A stretch of DNA of 64,000 nucleotides from Bradyrhizobium stylosanthis (lineage in GTDB: Bacteria; Pseudomonadota; Alphaproteobacteria; Rhizobiales; Xanthobacteraceae). The stretch is taken from NCBI RefSeq assembly GCF_001641335.1, contig NZ_LVEM01000006.1, positions 186,300 through 250,299 of the forward strand, in the 5' to 3' direction. Shown piece by piece: positions 41,771-50,630 of the stretch. The translations under genes were made by a program, and so were the position numbers. Within the stretch, counting starts at the first letter, position 1. Each line of letters starts with the position of its first letter. The notes beneath the pieces were generated by a model, which saw nothing but the letters and a program-made list of their open reading frames with translations, had not been told where the DNA came from and made no database searches.

Positions 41771-44458
41771 CTAGCCGGTCTTGAGCGCCAGCTCCATGCG
41801 TTCGGCACGGCCGACGAGGTCGGCATATTTGCCGATCGGCAGCGGTTTGCCGAGCAGATAGCCCTGCACGCCGTCGCAGCCCTCCTTGGCGAGGAAGGCG
41901 AGCTGCTCGACGGTCTCGACGCCCTCGGCAATGATCGACATTTCGAGGCCGTGGCCGAGATCGATCACGGCGCGCACGATCGCCGCCGATTGCGGGTTGC
42001 GGCCGAGATTGATGATGAAGGCGCGGTCGATCTTGATCTTGTCGAACGGGAACGCCTGGAGATAGCTCAGCGAGGAATAGCCGCTGCCGAAATCGTCCAT
42101 CGAGATACGAACCCCGAGTGCCTTCAGCCGGCGCAGCAATGCAAGACCGCGATCAAAATCCTCGATCAGCACGCCCTCGGTGATTTCGAGCTCGAGCCGG
42201 CCGGGCGCAAGGCCGGTCTCGATCAGGATCGAATGGACGAGGCCGACCACGTCGCCGTGCATGAACTGCGCGGGCGACAGATTGACCGCGACCTGGAGCG
42301 GCTTCGGCCACGACGCCGCCTCGCGGCAGGCCTCGCGCAAAATCCACTCGCCCATCTCGACGATCAGGCCGCTCTCTTCCGCGATCGGGATGAACTCGGC
42401 CGGCGAGACCTGGCCGCGCACCGGATGTTGCCAGCGCGCCAGCGCCTCGAAGCCGATGATGTCGCTCTCGGCGACGCTGTGGCGGGCGACGCCCTGGGGC
42501 TGGAACGCGAGCGAGAGCTCGCCGTTCTTGATCGCCATCGAGAGGTCCTGGTGCAGCACGCGGCGGTCGCGGATCTGCTGGTCCATCTCGGGCTGGTAGA
42601 GGCTGATCGTGCCGCGCGACTTCTGCTTGGCGCGGAACAACGCCGCACCGGCATTGGCGAGCAGCGAGGCGCCATCAGCGCCGTTGTGCGGGAAGATCGA
42701 CATGCCCGTGGTGACGCCGGCGCGGACCGGCCGGCCATCGATCTGGAATTCCTGTGCGACGGCGTCGCCGATCTGTTGCGCCAGGGCGAGGCCCGACTCC
42801 GGCTGCTTGCCGTCGATGATCAGGCCGAACTCGTCGCCGGACAGGCGCGCCACCACGCCGCCGCGTGCGGAGTCCTGGAGCCGCTGGGCCACCTCGATCA
42901 GGAGCTTGTCGCCGAGCGCATGGCCGAAGACGTCGTTGACCTCCTTGAGGCCGTCGAGGTCGACGCAGAGCACGGCAAATTCCTCGCCGGTGCCTTCGCA
43001 GGCCTCGATCATCTGGGTCAGCGCCTGCAGGAAGGCGGCGCGGTTCGGCAGATCGGTGAGGCCGTCGTGATAGGCCATGTGCGCCATGCGCGACTCGGTC
43101 TGCCGGCGGTCGGTGACGTCTTCATGGGTCTTGATCAGATATTGCGGCTCGCCGGCATCGTTCAGCACGGTGGCGCGGCGGGTCAGGAACAGCCGCAGGC
43201 CGTCCTTGGTGGAGATCGGGTGCTCCTCGGTGATCATCCCGCGCTTCTTGATCGCGGCCTCGTCGCGCGCGATGATCAGCTTGGCTTCCTTGGGATTGAA
43301 GATGTCGGACGCGGTCAGGCCCGTGGCCTCCTCGCGCCGGCGGTTGAGGATCGTCTCGGCGCTGCGGTTGGCGAGCAGATAGCGGCCATCCTTGACCTGC
43401 TCGACGATCAGCGCCACCGGGATGTTGTCGACCACGAGCTCGAGGAACTTCTTGGTGCTCTCCAGTTCCTGCGACAGCGAGCGGCGGTCGGTGATGTCCT
43501 CGAACACGAGCAGCAGGAATTCGGGCTTGTTGCTCTCGTTGCGGACCACGATCCGGATCGAGGCGACCATGCGCCGCTCACCGCCGCGGTCGACCTCGAA
43601 CTCGTTGCGGAACCGGCCATCCGCCGCCTCGAGCGCCGCCCGGTCGGCGGCCTCGATGCTCGTCGCCGAGCTCGCCGCGAACAGCTCCCGCGCATTCCTG
43701 CCGACGGCGTAATCCCGCGACAGGCCCCAGAACCGCTCATAGGCGCTGTTGGCGAAGATGTAGCAGCCGTCGTCGATGTTCTTGGCGGCCACGCAGGCCG
43801 GCACATGGTCCAGCACCGATTCCAGGAATTGCTTGGTCGAGGCGAGCTGCCGCGACAGCTTGCGCTGCTCGCTGACGTCCAGATGGGTCGCGACCGAGCC
43901 GCCGTTCGGCAGGATGAAATACTTCACCAGGATCGCCCGCCCGTCGGGCAGCTCGGTGATCAGGCCGTTGGTGCTCGCCGCCTTCTCGTAGAACTCGTCA
44001 TCGGAGACGCCGCCCAGGACGCCCCGCTTGCGCCTGAGCTCGAGGATGTCGTAGCCGGTCATGCCGGCCCACAGGTCCGAACGGGTCAGGCCGTAAATCT
44101 CGAGATAGCGGTTGTTGCAGAAGATGATGCGCCGCTGCGCATCGGTCATCACCACGCCCTGGTTCAGGCTGTTCATGGCGGAGGAGACGAAGGCATTGCG
44201 CCGCAGCTGCGAGCGCCGGGTCCGGCGTAGCGCCGAATGGACCCACAACGCGACGGAAGCCAGGAACGCGCAGACGACGACGCCTGCGATCAGGGCTTCC
44301 CAGATCAGGTTGGGACCGAGCTGGCCGATATAGTCCGGCGGGGTGAGGCTGTCCGAGAGCGCAAAGGCGCGCGCAGGCGCGACCATGCCGGCCAGGCACA
44401 AGACGGCCTGCACAGCAATCGGAAGCGTGCTGCCCTCGTGCCAGTTCTTCTCAGCCAT
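41771..44458 (-). CDS. Membrane PAS-PAS-PAS-GGDEF-EAL protein, likely c-di-GMP phosphodiesterase
   Basis: An 895-residue protein. Two N-terminal hydrophobic segments (residues about 13-32 and 51-73) flank a short periplasmic loop. Then come three PAS-like sensor domains (near 95-200, 215-335 and 340-450). The GGDEF domain has RLSGDEFGLI, so the first Gly is Ser and cyclase activity is uncertain. The EAL domain has all expected catalytic residues: FEALARWQHP, NLSPAQF, LEITEG, DDFGSGYSSL, KIKID, AEGVET and VQGYLLGKPL. It probably degrades c-di-GMP in response to a redox or ligand cue in the PAS domains. Monocistronic. Confidence 0.92.
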   Translation of the reverse strand: MAEKNWHEGSTLPIAVQAVLCLAGMVAPARAFALSDSLTPPDYIGQLGPNLIWEALIAGVVVCAFLASVALWVHSALRRTRRSQLRRNAFVSSAMNSLNQGVVMTDAQRRIIFCNNRYLEIYGLTRSDLWAGMTGYDILELRRKRGVLGGVSDDEFYEKAASTNGLITELPDGRAILVKYFILPNGGSVATHLDVSEQRKLSRQLASTKQFLESVLDHVPACVAAKNIDDGCYIFANSAYERFWGLSRDYAVGRNARELFAASSATSIEAADRAALEAADGRFRNEFEVDRGGERRMVASIRIVVRNESNKPEFLLLVFEDITDRRSLSQELESTKKFLELVVDNIPVALIVEQVKDGRYLLANRSAETILNRRREEATGLTASDIFNPKEAKLIIARDEAAIKKRGMITEEHPISTKDGLRLFLTRRATVLNDAGEPQYLIKTHEDVTDRRQTESRMAHMAYHDGLTDLPNRAAFLQALTQMIEACEGTGEEFAVLCVDLDGLKEVNDVFGHALGDKLLIEVAQRLQDSARGGVVARLSGDEFGLIIDGKQPESGLALAQQIGDAVAQEFQIDGRPVRAGVTTGMSIFPHNGADGASLLANAGAALFRAKQKSRGTISLYQPEMDQQIRDRRVLHQDLSMAIKNGELSLAFQPQGVARHSVAESDIIGFEALARWQHPVRGQVSPAEFIPIAEESGLIVEMGEWILREACREAASWPKPLQVAVNLSPAQFMHGDVVGLVHSILIETGLAPGRLELEITEGVLIEDFDRGLALLRRLKALGVRISMDDFGSGYSSLSYLQAFPFDKIKIDRAFIINLGRNPQSAAIVRAVIDLGHGLEMSIIAEGVETVEQLAFLAKEGCDGVQGYLLGKPLPIGKYADLVGRAERMELALKTG

Positions 44459-44660
44459 CAGCCACCCGCGATTTCAACGTCGGATTGTCTGGCCTCACGG
44501 GTTTGGATCGGGTAAACGCCTGTACGCGCAACAGAAAAATGTGACGCCAAATACGGCAATTGCCCTGACATGATAAATTCTTCCTTAATGGAAAACGGCC
44601 CCGCGCCCGTCTTCCCAGGTCCCATGCCACCGGCGCTCCCAGCGGACACCCTGCACAACC

Positions 44661-45764
44661 ATGGATAAGGTCGATTGCATCGTCATCGGAGCCGGCGTGG
44701 TCGGGCTCGCGGTGGCACGGAAGCTCGCCCAGGCCGGGCGCGAGGTCGTCGTGCTTGAGGAAGCCGAGGCCATCGGCACCATCACCTCCTCGCGCAACAG
44801 CGAGGTGATCCATGCCGGCATCTACTACCGCGCCGGGAGCTGGATGGCGCGCATGTGCGTCGGCGGCAAGCACGCGCTCTACCGCTACGCCGCCGAGCGC
44901 GGCATCCCCCACAAGAATTGCGGCAAGCTGATCGTCGCGACCAGTGCCAAGGAAACCGAGAAGCTGCAATCGATCAAGGCGCATGCCGAAGCCAATGGCG
45001 TGCTCGACATGCAGCTGCTCACGGGCGAGGCCGCACGCGCGCTGGAGCCGGCGCTCGCCTGCGACGCCGCGCTGCTATCGCCATCGACCGGCATCATCGA
45101 CAGCCACGCCTACATGCTCTCGCTGCGCGGCGAGGCCGAGGATGCAGGCGCGGCCTTCGCGTTTCACACCCCGCTGATCCGCGCCAAGGCCGTCGCCGGC
45201 GTGATCGAGGTCGAGGCCGGCGGCGAGGCGCCGATGACCTTGCAATGCGACCTGCTCGTCAACGCTGCGGGACTGTCGGCGACGACAGTGGCGCGCAATA
45301 TCGAGGGCATGCCGCTCGACCGGATTCCGCCGGCCTATCTCGCCAAGGGCAACTACTTCAGCTGCAACGCCAGGGCGCCGTTCTCGCACCTGATCTATCC
45401 GGTGCCCGAGCCCGGCGGCCTCGGGGTGCATCTGACGCTGGACATGGCGGGACAGGCGCGTTTCGGGCCCGACGTCGAATGGATCGAGACGATCAACTAC
45501 GAGGTCGATCCGTCACGCGCCGAGCGCTTCTATCCGGCGATCCGCAAATACTGGCCGACGCTGCCGGACGGCGCGTTGATGCCGAGCTATTCGGGTATCC
45601 GGCCGAAGATCGTGCCGCCGGCTGTGGCCACGCAGGATTTCCTGATGCAAGGCCCGCGCGACCACGGCGTCGCGGGTCTGGTCAACCTGTTCGGCATTGA
45701 ATCGCCGGGGCTGACCTCGTCGCTGGCGATCGCGGATCACGTCGCCGAACTCGCGGACATCTAG
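44661..45764 (+). CDS. FAD-dependent oxidoreductase, LhgO-like (L-2-hydroxyglutarate oxidase family)
   Basis: A 367-residue DAO-fold flavoprotein. FAD site: CIVIGAGVVGLAVARKLAQA. The LhgO-type second motif TSSRNSEVIHAGIYY follows, with LSPSTGIIDSHAYMLSL and a C-terminal NLFGIESPGLTSSLAIADHV. Family members oxidise L-2-hydroxyglutarate or related hydroxyacids and pass electrons to quinones. No glutarate pathway gene is adjacent. It is divergent from the PAS-GGDEF-EAL gene across a 202-base gap that holds both promoters; no operator is recognisable there. Confidence 0.85.
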   Translation: MDKVDCIVIGAGVVGLAVARKLAQAGREVVVLEEAEAIGTITSSRNSEVIHAGIYYRAGSWMARMCVGGKHALYRYAAERGIPHKNCGKLIVATSAKETEKLQSIKAHAEANGVLDMQLLTGEAARALEPALACDAALLSPSTGIIDSHAYMLSLRGEAEDAGAAFAFHTPLIRAKAVAGVIEVEAGGEAPMTLQCDLLVNAAGLSATTVARNIEGMPLDRIPPAYLAKGNYFSCNARAPFSHLIYPVPEPGGLGVHLTLDMAGQARFGPDVEWIETINYEVDPSRAERFYPAIRKYWPTLPDGALMPSYSGIRPKIVPPAVATQDFLMQGPRDHGVAGLVNLFGIESPGLTSSLAIADHVAELADI

Positions 45765-45824
45765 CGCGCTCTCGCGCGAAGCGGGGCACGGTTCGCGCGA
45801 AGGAAATACGCCCCAAAAAAACGA

Positions 45825-45865
45825 GAGCCATTTCCGTTTCGATTCCATCGAAACGGAAATGGCTC
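45825..45865. repeat. Perfect 19-base-stem palindrome, family E
   Basis: GAGCCATTTCCGTTTCGAT at 45825-45843 is exactly complementary to 45847-45865 around a TCC loop. It lies between the convergent LhgO-like and DUF465 genes and probably terminates both. Confidence 0.9.
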
Positions 45866-45980
45866 GGGCTTCCGCGCAAATGTCTTTGCACGGTCTCGCA
45901 CCTTGCAGCAGGGATGAGCACAAAGGCTCTCATCCCCGCCTGAAAGGATACGATCAACTCTAACGCTGTTACGGGGGTCG

Positions 45981-46160
45981 CTAGTGGAGCGTATCGCCGT
46001 GCTTCAGACGCTCGATCTGGTCCTTGACCATCAACTTCCGGCGCTTCAACTCAACAATTTGCAGGTCGTCTGTTGAAAGGTGCACGAGAGCTTCGTGCAA
46101 TTCGTTTTCGAGAAGTTTGTGCTTCCGTTCCAATTCAACCAGATGTGCCTGAATTGTCAT
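45981..46160 (-). CDS. DUF465 (YdcH family) small protein
   Basis: A 59-residue, highly charged helical protein: it begins MTIQAHLVELERKHKLLENE, continues LHEALVHLST with a DDLQIVELKRRKLMVKDQIE segment, and ends RLKHGDTLH. The pattern 'L..kH..L...I..l......D...i..LKk.KL.lKD.I' is that of DUF465/YdcH proteins. Its ATG has GAGGAGG seven bases upstream. Function unknown; family members are abundant in proteobacteria and are sometimes linked to stress. A second DUF465 gene faces away from it at 46490. Confidence 0.88.
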   Translation of the reverse strand: MTIQAHLVELERKHKLLENELHEALVHLSTDDLQIVELKRRKLMVKDQIERLKHGDTLH

Positions 46161-46489
46161 TCGAAACCTCCTCGGTAGGGTAGAGCTTTAGGATTCGATC
46201 CGGACGACGAAGTCTACATCACCGATTCGTTCTGTCGATGGGTATCCGTCGTCGCATCGTCATTTTTGAAAATTCATATGTAATGAAGCGTGAGTAATGG
46301 AACCGCGCCTGAAAAATCCATGATATCAATGCGCTCGCGCAGTGCCGCATCGGTCCGCAGAAATATGTTGCGGGAGATCGGCGTGCCGGGGTCGCAGATC
46401 GCTTGCGATCACGTCGCGCAAGGACGATAATTTCCACAGGGCATCCACAGCCTTAATTTCACGCTTTTCGGTTTTCGGCCACCGCAGAC
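46161..46489. other. 329-base AT-rich divergent gap between two DUF465 genes
   Basis: It must hold the promoters of both small genes. It is much more AT-rich than its surroundings (TTTTTGAAAATTCATATGTAA near 46263). A 14-base palindrome GATCGC-TT-GCGATC lies near 46397. An open frame on the minus strand at 46219-46437 has no ribosome site or family likeness and was not called. Confidence 0.6.
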
Positions 46490-46696
46490 ATGACCAATGA
46501 AGACGAGCGTGAGCTCGAAGCCGAGCTCACCCGGTTGCAGCAGGAACACCGAGATCTCGATGCGGCGATCGATGCACTGCATCAATCGCCTGCCCCCGAC
46601 CTATTGCGGTTGCAGCGGCTGAAGAAGCGCAAGCTGTTGTTACGCGACCGTATCGCGTTCATCGAAGACCAGATCACGCCCGACATCATCGCCTGA
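46490..46696 (+). CDS. DUF465 (YdcH family) small protein
   Basis: A 68-residue helical protein (TNEDERELEAELTRLQQEHR; later LLRLQRLKKRKLLLRDRIAF). It has the same core as the protein at 45981-46160, with the 'RLKKRKLLLRDRI' motif of DUF465. Divergently oriented from that paralogue, then followed at 126 bases by another small gene on the same strand. Function unknown. Confidence 0.85.
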   Translation: MTNEDERELEAELTRLQQEHRDLDAAIDALHQSPAPDLLRLQRLKKRKLLLRDRIAFIEDQITPDIIA

Positions 46697-46822
46697 TCCA
46701 CAGAGGCGCGTTCGCGGCCCGCTCACCGCGGATGAATCCGCTTGACTCGCTGAGAACAAAATAGGAACATTTTGCAACCCCAGCGCCCCAGGAAACGCCC
46801 AAGCAGCCCAAGGACACCGCCG

Positions 46823-47041
46823 ATGTCAGTCCCCGCCCTTCTCGACAACAGCCATTACGAACAGGCCTGCTATCAGGCGATCGCGATGTGCGACGGCAAC
46901 CTGCGCAGCACCATCAAGGCGCTGATCATGGCCAACGAATATCTCGAGGCGGAGCTGGAAGAATTGCAGGCGGCGATTTCCGCCGGCTGCATCCCCGAGA
47001 CGTCACGCAGCAAGGCGCGGAGCAACAGCAGCGCCGCGTAG
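46823..47041 (+). CDS. Small conserved-looking protein of unknown function
   Basis: A 72-residue soluble protein starting MSVPALLDNSHYEQACYQAI. The middle is AMCDGNLRSTIKALIMANEY, followed by LEAELEELQAAISAGCIPE, which should form an amphipathic helix, and a Ser/Ala-rich tail. AAGGA lies eight bases before the ATG; an in-frame TTG at 46772 has no ribosome site. No family is recognised. The 'NDGNLRSTIKALI' style segment resembles small rhizobial proteins seen near phasin or stress loci, but that is memory, not proof. A second small gene follows after 22 bases. Confidence 0.7.
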   Translation: MSVPALLDNSHYEQACYQAIAMCDGNLRSTIKALIMANEYLEAELEELQAAISAGCIPETSRSKARSNSSAA

Positions 47042-47063
47042 TTTTGATCATTGGAGCAACGCC

Positions 47064-47315
47064 ATGTCGGACGTGACCTATTACGTTGCAATGCCCTTCC
47101 TGATCGATGACGACGGATCGCCTGTCGCGGGCGCCGCGGAGGAGTGTCAGTCCTCGACGGCAGCGCTCCGGCGCGCCGAAGCTCTGGCGCGCGGCGCTGG
47201 CCATATCGGCGCGGTCGCCTTCAGCCGCAGCGGCGATCCCATGACCGGCGAATTCGGGGACGCCACGCTGCTGCGCAAATTCGGCAACGTGCCCGAAGAT
47301 CTCGCGACCCTTTGA
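47064..47315 (+). CDS. Small protein of unknown function
   Basis: An 83-residue soluble protein beginning MSDVTYYVAMPFLIDDDGSP. The central part 'AALRRAEALARGAGHIGAVA' is a predicted helix, followed by FSRSGDPMTGEFGDA and a short C-terminal helix. It appears to be one domain of the type used in small rhizobial hypothetical proteins. GGAGCAACGCC precedes the ATG. It is 22 bases after the previous small gene, so the two are probably co-transcribed. No function can be given. Confidence 0.7.
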   Translation: MSDVTYYVAMPFLIDDDGSPVAGAAEECQSSTAALRRAEALARGAGHIGAVAFSRSGDPMTGEFGDATLLRKFGNVPEDLATL

Positions 47316-47325
47316 TTTCCCGTTT

Positions 47326-47420
47326 GAGCACGATCTCCGCGCAAACACGTTGCGCGTTCGTCGCGAGGAAAACCGCTACGCACTTCGCGCTGACGCGGCC
47401 CTTCGGATCCGGACTATGCT
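47326..47420. repeat. Possible dispersed repeat, GAGCA...TGCTC type
   Basis: The gap starts with GAGCACGATC and ends with CTATGCTC, and contains GCGCAAACACGTTGCGC. It lies between convergent genes. The arms are short, so repeat status is tentative; it may be a terminator. Confidence 0.4.
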
Positions 47421-48188
47421 CTAACGCTCGCTGCTCACGAGCCTGATGCGCGGCTCGTGCCGGCGCCGCGCCTTGCGCACATACATGGCGGCATCGGCCT
47501 CTTCCAGGGCGCGGCCCGCATCGGAATGCGGACCGAGCAACGCGACGCCGGCAGAGGCGCCCGCGGCGACCTGCTGGCCGCGGAAGACGAAGGACAATTC
47601 GTCGATCGCCTGCTCGAAGGAAGCAGCCTTCGCCTTGGCATCGGTCTCGTTGAGATTCCAAAGCAGCAGCGCGAACTCGTCGCCGCCGAGCCGGCCGACC
47701 ACGTCGGAGGCGCGAACCTGCCGCGTCAGCGTCGCGACGATCGCCTTGAGCACTTCGTCGCCGGCGGCGTGGCCGAAGCAATCGTTGACCGGCTTCAACC
47801 GGTCGACATCGAGCACGATCAGCGCGCCGCTGGCGCGATACCGCTTCATGTAGGCAATGGCGCGTGCGAGCTCGCGCTCGAAGCCGCGCCGGTTCGGTAT
47901 ATCGAGCAGGAAGTCGGTGTCGGCGGCCGCCTCGAGTTCCGAGACCCGCAGCAGGGCCTCCTTGAGCTTGCTCTTGAGGCCGCGGATGGTCGCGTTGGCG
48001 TCGGCGGCAGCGGCGGCCGGAGCGCGGCGCCGCGCCGGCTTGGCCGGGGCCTTCGCGGCGGCTCCGGGTCGGCCGGCACTGGTCTTCCGGCCCTTTTTGG
48101 CCTTCGCAGCGCGCGCCCTTTTTGGTTTCCTCATGGGCATCCTGCTCAATGAAGGCTTGCGGGGATTCACCAAGACAGGATAGTGCAT
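47421..48188 (-). CDS. GGDEF diguanylate cyclase with histone-like basic N-terminus
   Basis: A 255-residue protein. Residues about 19-60 are Lys/Arg/Ala/Pro-rich (KPKRARAAKAKKGRKTSAGR and on), like histone H1 tails. A short helix (RGLKSKLKEALLRVSELEAA) leads into a complete GGDEF domain: DFLLDIPNRRGFERELARAI, LDVDRLKPVNDCFGHAAGDE and RLGGDEFALL. The inhibitory I-site RASD is five residues before GGDEF, so it is an active, feedback-inhibited cyclase by motif. AAGGAG six bases before ATG 48188 supports the start. It is divergent from purE. Confidence 0.9.
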   Translation of the reverse strand: MHYPVLVNPRKPSLSRMPMRKPKRARAAKAKKGRKTSAGRPGAAAKAPAKPARRRAPAAAAADANATIRGLKSKLKEALLRVSELEAAADTDFLLDIPNRRGFERELARAIAYMKRYRASGALIVLDVDRLKPVNDCFGHAAGDEVLKAIVATLTRQVRASDVVGRLGGDEFALLLWNLNETDAKAKAASFEQAIDELSFVFRGQQVAAGASAGVALLGPHSDAGRALEEADAAMYVRKARRRHEPRIRLVSSER

Positions 48189-48276
48189 TCCCTTCTCCTT
48201 GCCACCGCCTTGCGAGCCGCCGGCCGGAACCGTTAATCTGGCCTATGTTTCTGTTTTCCCGAGCACAATTAACGCC

Positions 48277-48765
48277 ATGACCGCGCCGATCGCCATTATC
48301 ATGGGAAGCCAGTCGGACTGGGACACGATGCGGCATGCCGCCGACACGCTTGCGGCGCTCGGCGTTCCCGCCGACACCCGCATCGTTTCGGCCCACCGCA
48401 CCCCCGACCGGCTGTTTGCCTTCGCCAAGGGCGCCAAGGCGGCCGGCTACAAGGTCATTATCGCCGGCGCCGGCGGCGCTGCGCATCTGCCCGGCATGGC
48501 CGCCGCGCTGACGGAACTCCCGGTGCTCGGCGTCCCCGTGGAGTCGAAGACGCTCAAGGGCGTCGATTCGCTTCATTCGATCGTTCAGATGCCCGCGGGC
48601 ATCCCGGTCGGCACCCTCGCCATCGGCAAGGCCGGCGCAATCAACGCGGCGCTGCTTGCCGCCGCAGTGCTGGCATTGTCCGACCCGGCTTTGTCCGACC
48701 GCCTCACCGCCTGGCGTAAGGCGCAGACCGAGGCGGTTGCCGAGCGTCCGGAGGACAAGGCGTGA
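48277..48765 (+). CDS. purE: 5-(carboxyamino)imidazole ribonucleotide mutase PurE
   Basis: A 162-residue cytosolic enzyme of purine synthesis, converting N5-CAIR to CAIR. Class I PurE motifs: MGSQSDWDTM, SAHRTPDRLF, AGAGGAAHLPGM, GVPVES and 'SIVQMPAGIPVGTLAIGKAG'. The frame is open upstream to 48199, but ATG 48277 gives the normal short N-terminus. Its TGA overlaps the purK GTG by four bases (GTGA), so the pair is coupled. The gene diverges from the diguanylate cyclase gene. Confidence 0.95.
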   Translation: MTAPIAIIMGSQSDWDTMRHAADTLAALGVPADTRIVSAHRTPDRLFAFAKGAKAAGYKVIIAGAGGAAHLPGMAAALTELPVLGVPVESKTLKGVDSLHSIVQMPAGIPVGTLAIGKAGAINAALLAAAVLALSDPALSDRLTAWRKAQTEAVAERPEDKA

Positions 48766-49871
48766 CTGACGCAAAGCAGGTGACGCTGAAGCCCGGCGAC
48801 ACCATCGGAATCCTCGGCGGCGGACAATTGGGGCGGATGCTCGCGATGGCCGCGGCACGGCTCGGCCTGCGCTGCCAGGTGTTCTCGCCGGATCCGGACT
48901 CGCCGGCCTTCGACGTCGTGCTGAACGCCACCTGCGCCGAATATGCCGACGTCGAGGCGCTCGAGATGTTCGCGGGCGACGTCGACGTGATCACCTACGA
49001 ATTCGAGAACGTGCCGGCCGCCGCCGCGATGGTGCTGGATGCGCGCCGCCCGGTGCTGCCCAAGCGCAAGATCCTCGAGACCACCCAGGACCGGCTCGCC
49101 GAGAAGGATTTCGTGACGCGGCTCGGCATCGGCACCGCCGCTTACGCCGACGTCACCTCGGTGGCGTCGCTGCGCGAGGCGATCCTGAGGATCGGTCTTC
49201 CCGCGGTGCTGAAGACCCGCCGCTTCGGCTACGACGGCAAGGGCCAGGCCATCATTCGCGAGGGCGACGACATCGCCAAGGTGTGGACCAGTCTCGCCAC
49301 CAAATCGGCGATCCTGGAAGCCTTCATTCCCTACGAGCGCGAGATCTCCGTGATCGCCGCGCGCTCGGCCACGGGCCAGGTCGAGTGCTTCGACGTCACC
49401 GAGAACGAGCACCGCGATCACATCCTGAAAATATCCCGCGCGCCCGCGCCCATTCCCGATGCGCTGGCCGAGGAAGCACGCAGCATCGCCGGCAAGATCG
49501 CCGACGCGCTCGACTATGTCGGCGTGCTGGCGGTGGAGATGTTCGTGCTCGCCAATGGCACCGGACCGAAGGTGCTGGTGAACGAGATCGCACCGCGCGT
49601 GCACAATTCCGGGCACTGGACGCTGGACGGCGCCTCCGTCTCGCAGTTCGAGCAGCACATCCGCGCCATCGCCGGCTGGCCGCTCGGCAAGCCGGTGCGC
49701 CATGGCGAGATCGTCACCATGACCAACCTGATCGGCGACGAGATCAACGACTACGGCAAATGGCTGAGCGTGCCCGGCGCGACCGTGCACATCTACGGCA
49801 AGGGCGCACCGCGCCCCGGCCGCAAGATGGGCCACGTCACCGAAGTGAGGCGGCCGATCGAGGGTAAGTGA
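48762..49871 (+). CDS. purK: 5-(carboxyamino)imidazole ribonucleotide synthase PurK
   Basis: A 369-residue ATP-grasp enzyme making N5-CAIR from AIR, bicarbonate and ATP. Hallmarks: 'GDTIGILGGGQLGRMLAMAA', TYEFENVPAAA, 'TRRFGYDGKGQAIIREGDDI' and NEIAPRVHNSGHWTLDGA. It starts at GTG 48762 inside the purE stop. It supplies PurE's substrate, so the two form the usual purEK operon. Ends 36 bases before convergent aqpZ, with a hairpin between. Confidence 0.95.
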   Translation: MTDAKQVTLKPGDTIGILGGGQLGRMLAMAAARLGLRCQVFSPDPDSPAFDVVLNATCAEYADVEALEMFAGDVDVITYEFENVPAAAAMVLDARRPVLPKRKILETTQDRLAEKDFVTRLGIGTAAYADVTSVASLREAILRIGLPAVLKTRRFGYDGKGQAIIREGDDIAKVWTSLATKSAILEAFIPYEREISVIAARSATGQVECFDVTENEHRDHILKISRAPAPIPDALAEEARSIAGKIADALDYVGVLAVEMFVLANGTGPKVLVNEIAPRVHNSGHWTLDGASVSQFEQHIRAIAGWPLGKPVRHGEIVTMTNLIGDEINDYGKWLSVPGATVHIYGKGAPRPGRKMGHVTEVRRPIEGK

Positions 49872-49872
49872 A

Positions 49873-49898
49873 GGGACCGCAGCAAAGGCTGCGATCCC
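49873..49898. terminator. Hairpin between convergent purK and aqpZ
   Basis: GGGACCGCAG and CTGCGATCCC form a nine-pair stem with one internal mismatch and a short loop directly after the purK stop. Confidence 0.5.
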
Positions 49899-49907
49899 GC
49901 ACTTGAA

Positions 49908-50630
49908 TCAGGCCGTCTTCGCGCCCGCGACGATGCCGCTGGGCTCCTCGCTGAGCCAGCGATAGATCACCCCGCCCAGCGCGCCGCCGATCAGCGGTGC
50001 GACCCAGAACAGCCAGAGCTGCGACAGCGCCCAGCCGCCGACGAACAGCGCCGGACCGGTGCTGCGCGCCGGGTTCACCGACGTGTTGGTGACGGGAATG
50101 CTGACGAGATGGATCATCACCAGCGCAAGCCCGATCGCGAGCGGCGCGAAGCCGGCGGGCGCGCGGCCGTGGGTCGCGCCCATGATGATGAACAGGAACA
50201 TCATGGTCATCACCACCTCGGTGAGGAAGCACACGATCATGCTGTACTGGCCGGGCGAATGGGCATCGTAGCCGTTGGACGCAAAGCCCTTGGTGACGTC
50301 GAAGCCAGGCGCTCCGCTGGCGATGACGTAAAGGATCCCGGCACCGACGATGGCGCCGACCACCTGCGCGATCACGTAAGGCAGGATCTGCCCGGCCGGA
50401 AACCGCCCGCCGGCGGCAAGGCCAAGCGTAACGGCCGGATTGAGATGGCAGCCCGAGATGTGGCCGATCGCGTAGGCCATCGTGACCACGCTGAGGCCGA
50501 ACGCCAGGGACACACCGACCAGACCGATTCCGACCTGCGGGAAGCCGGCCGCGATCACGGCGCTGCCACAACCTGCGAATGTGAGCCAGAAGGTGCCGAT
50601 AGCCTCGGCAGCGTATTTTTTCATATCCAT
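49908..50630 (-). CDS. aqpZ: Aquaporin Z
   Basis: A 240-residue MIP channel with six helices and both NPA loops (GCHLNPAVTLG and TNTSVNPARSTG). The selectivity-filter residues match water-specific AqpZ rather than glycerol facilitators: a Phe in LAFGLSV, the His in MIHLVSIPVT, Thr before the second NPA and the Arg in NPARS. It gives rapid water flux across the inner membrane. Monocistronic, with a 259-base upstream gap toward rpsU. Confidence 0.95.
   Translation of the reverse strand: MDMKKYAAEAIGTFWLTFAGCGSAVIAAGFPQVGIGLVGVSLAFGLSVVTMAYAIGHISGCHLNPAVTLGLAAGGRFPAGQILPYVIAQVVGAIVGAGILYVIASGAPGFDVTKGFASNGYDAHSPGQYSMIVCFLTEVVMTMMFLFIIMGATHGRAPAGFAPLAIGLALVMIHLVSIPVTNTSVNPARSTGPALFVGGWALSQLWLFWVAPLIGGALGGVIYRWLSEEPSGIVAGAKTA

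Noticed and set aside
41951..44230. Long plus-strand frame opposite the PAS-GGDEF-EAL gene
   Set aside because: No recognisable domain; the opposite strand encodes intact EAL and PAS motifs.
46219..46437. A 72-codon minus-strand frame in the AT-rich gap
   Set aside because: No ribosome site, no family and unusual composition; more likely non-coding control DNA.
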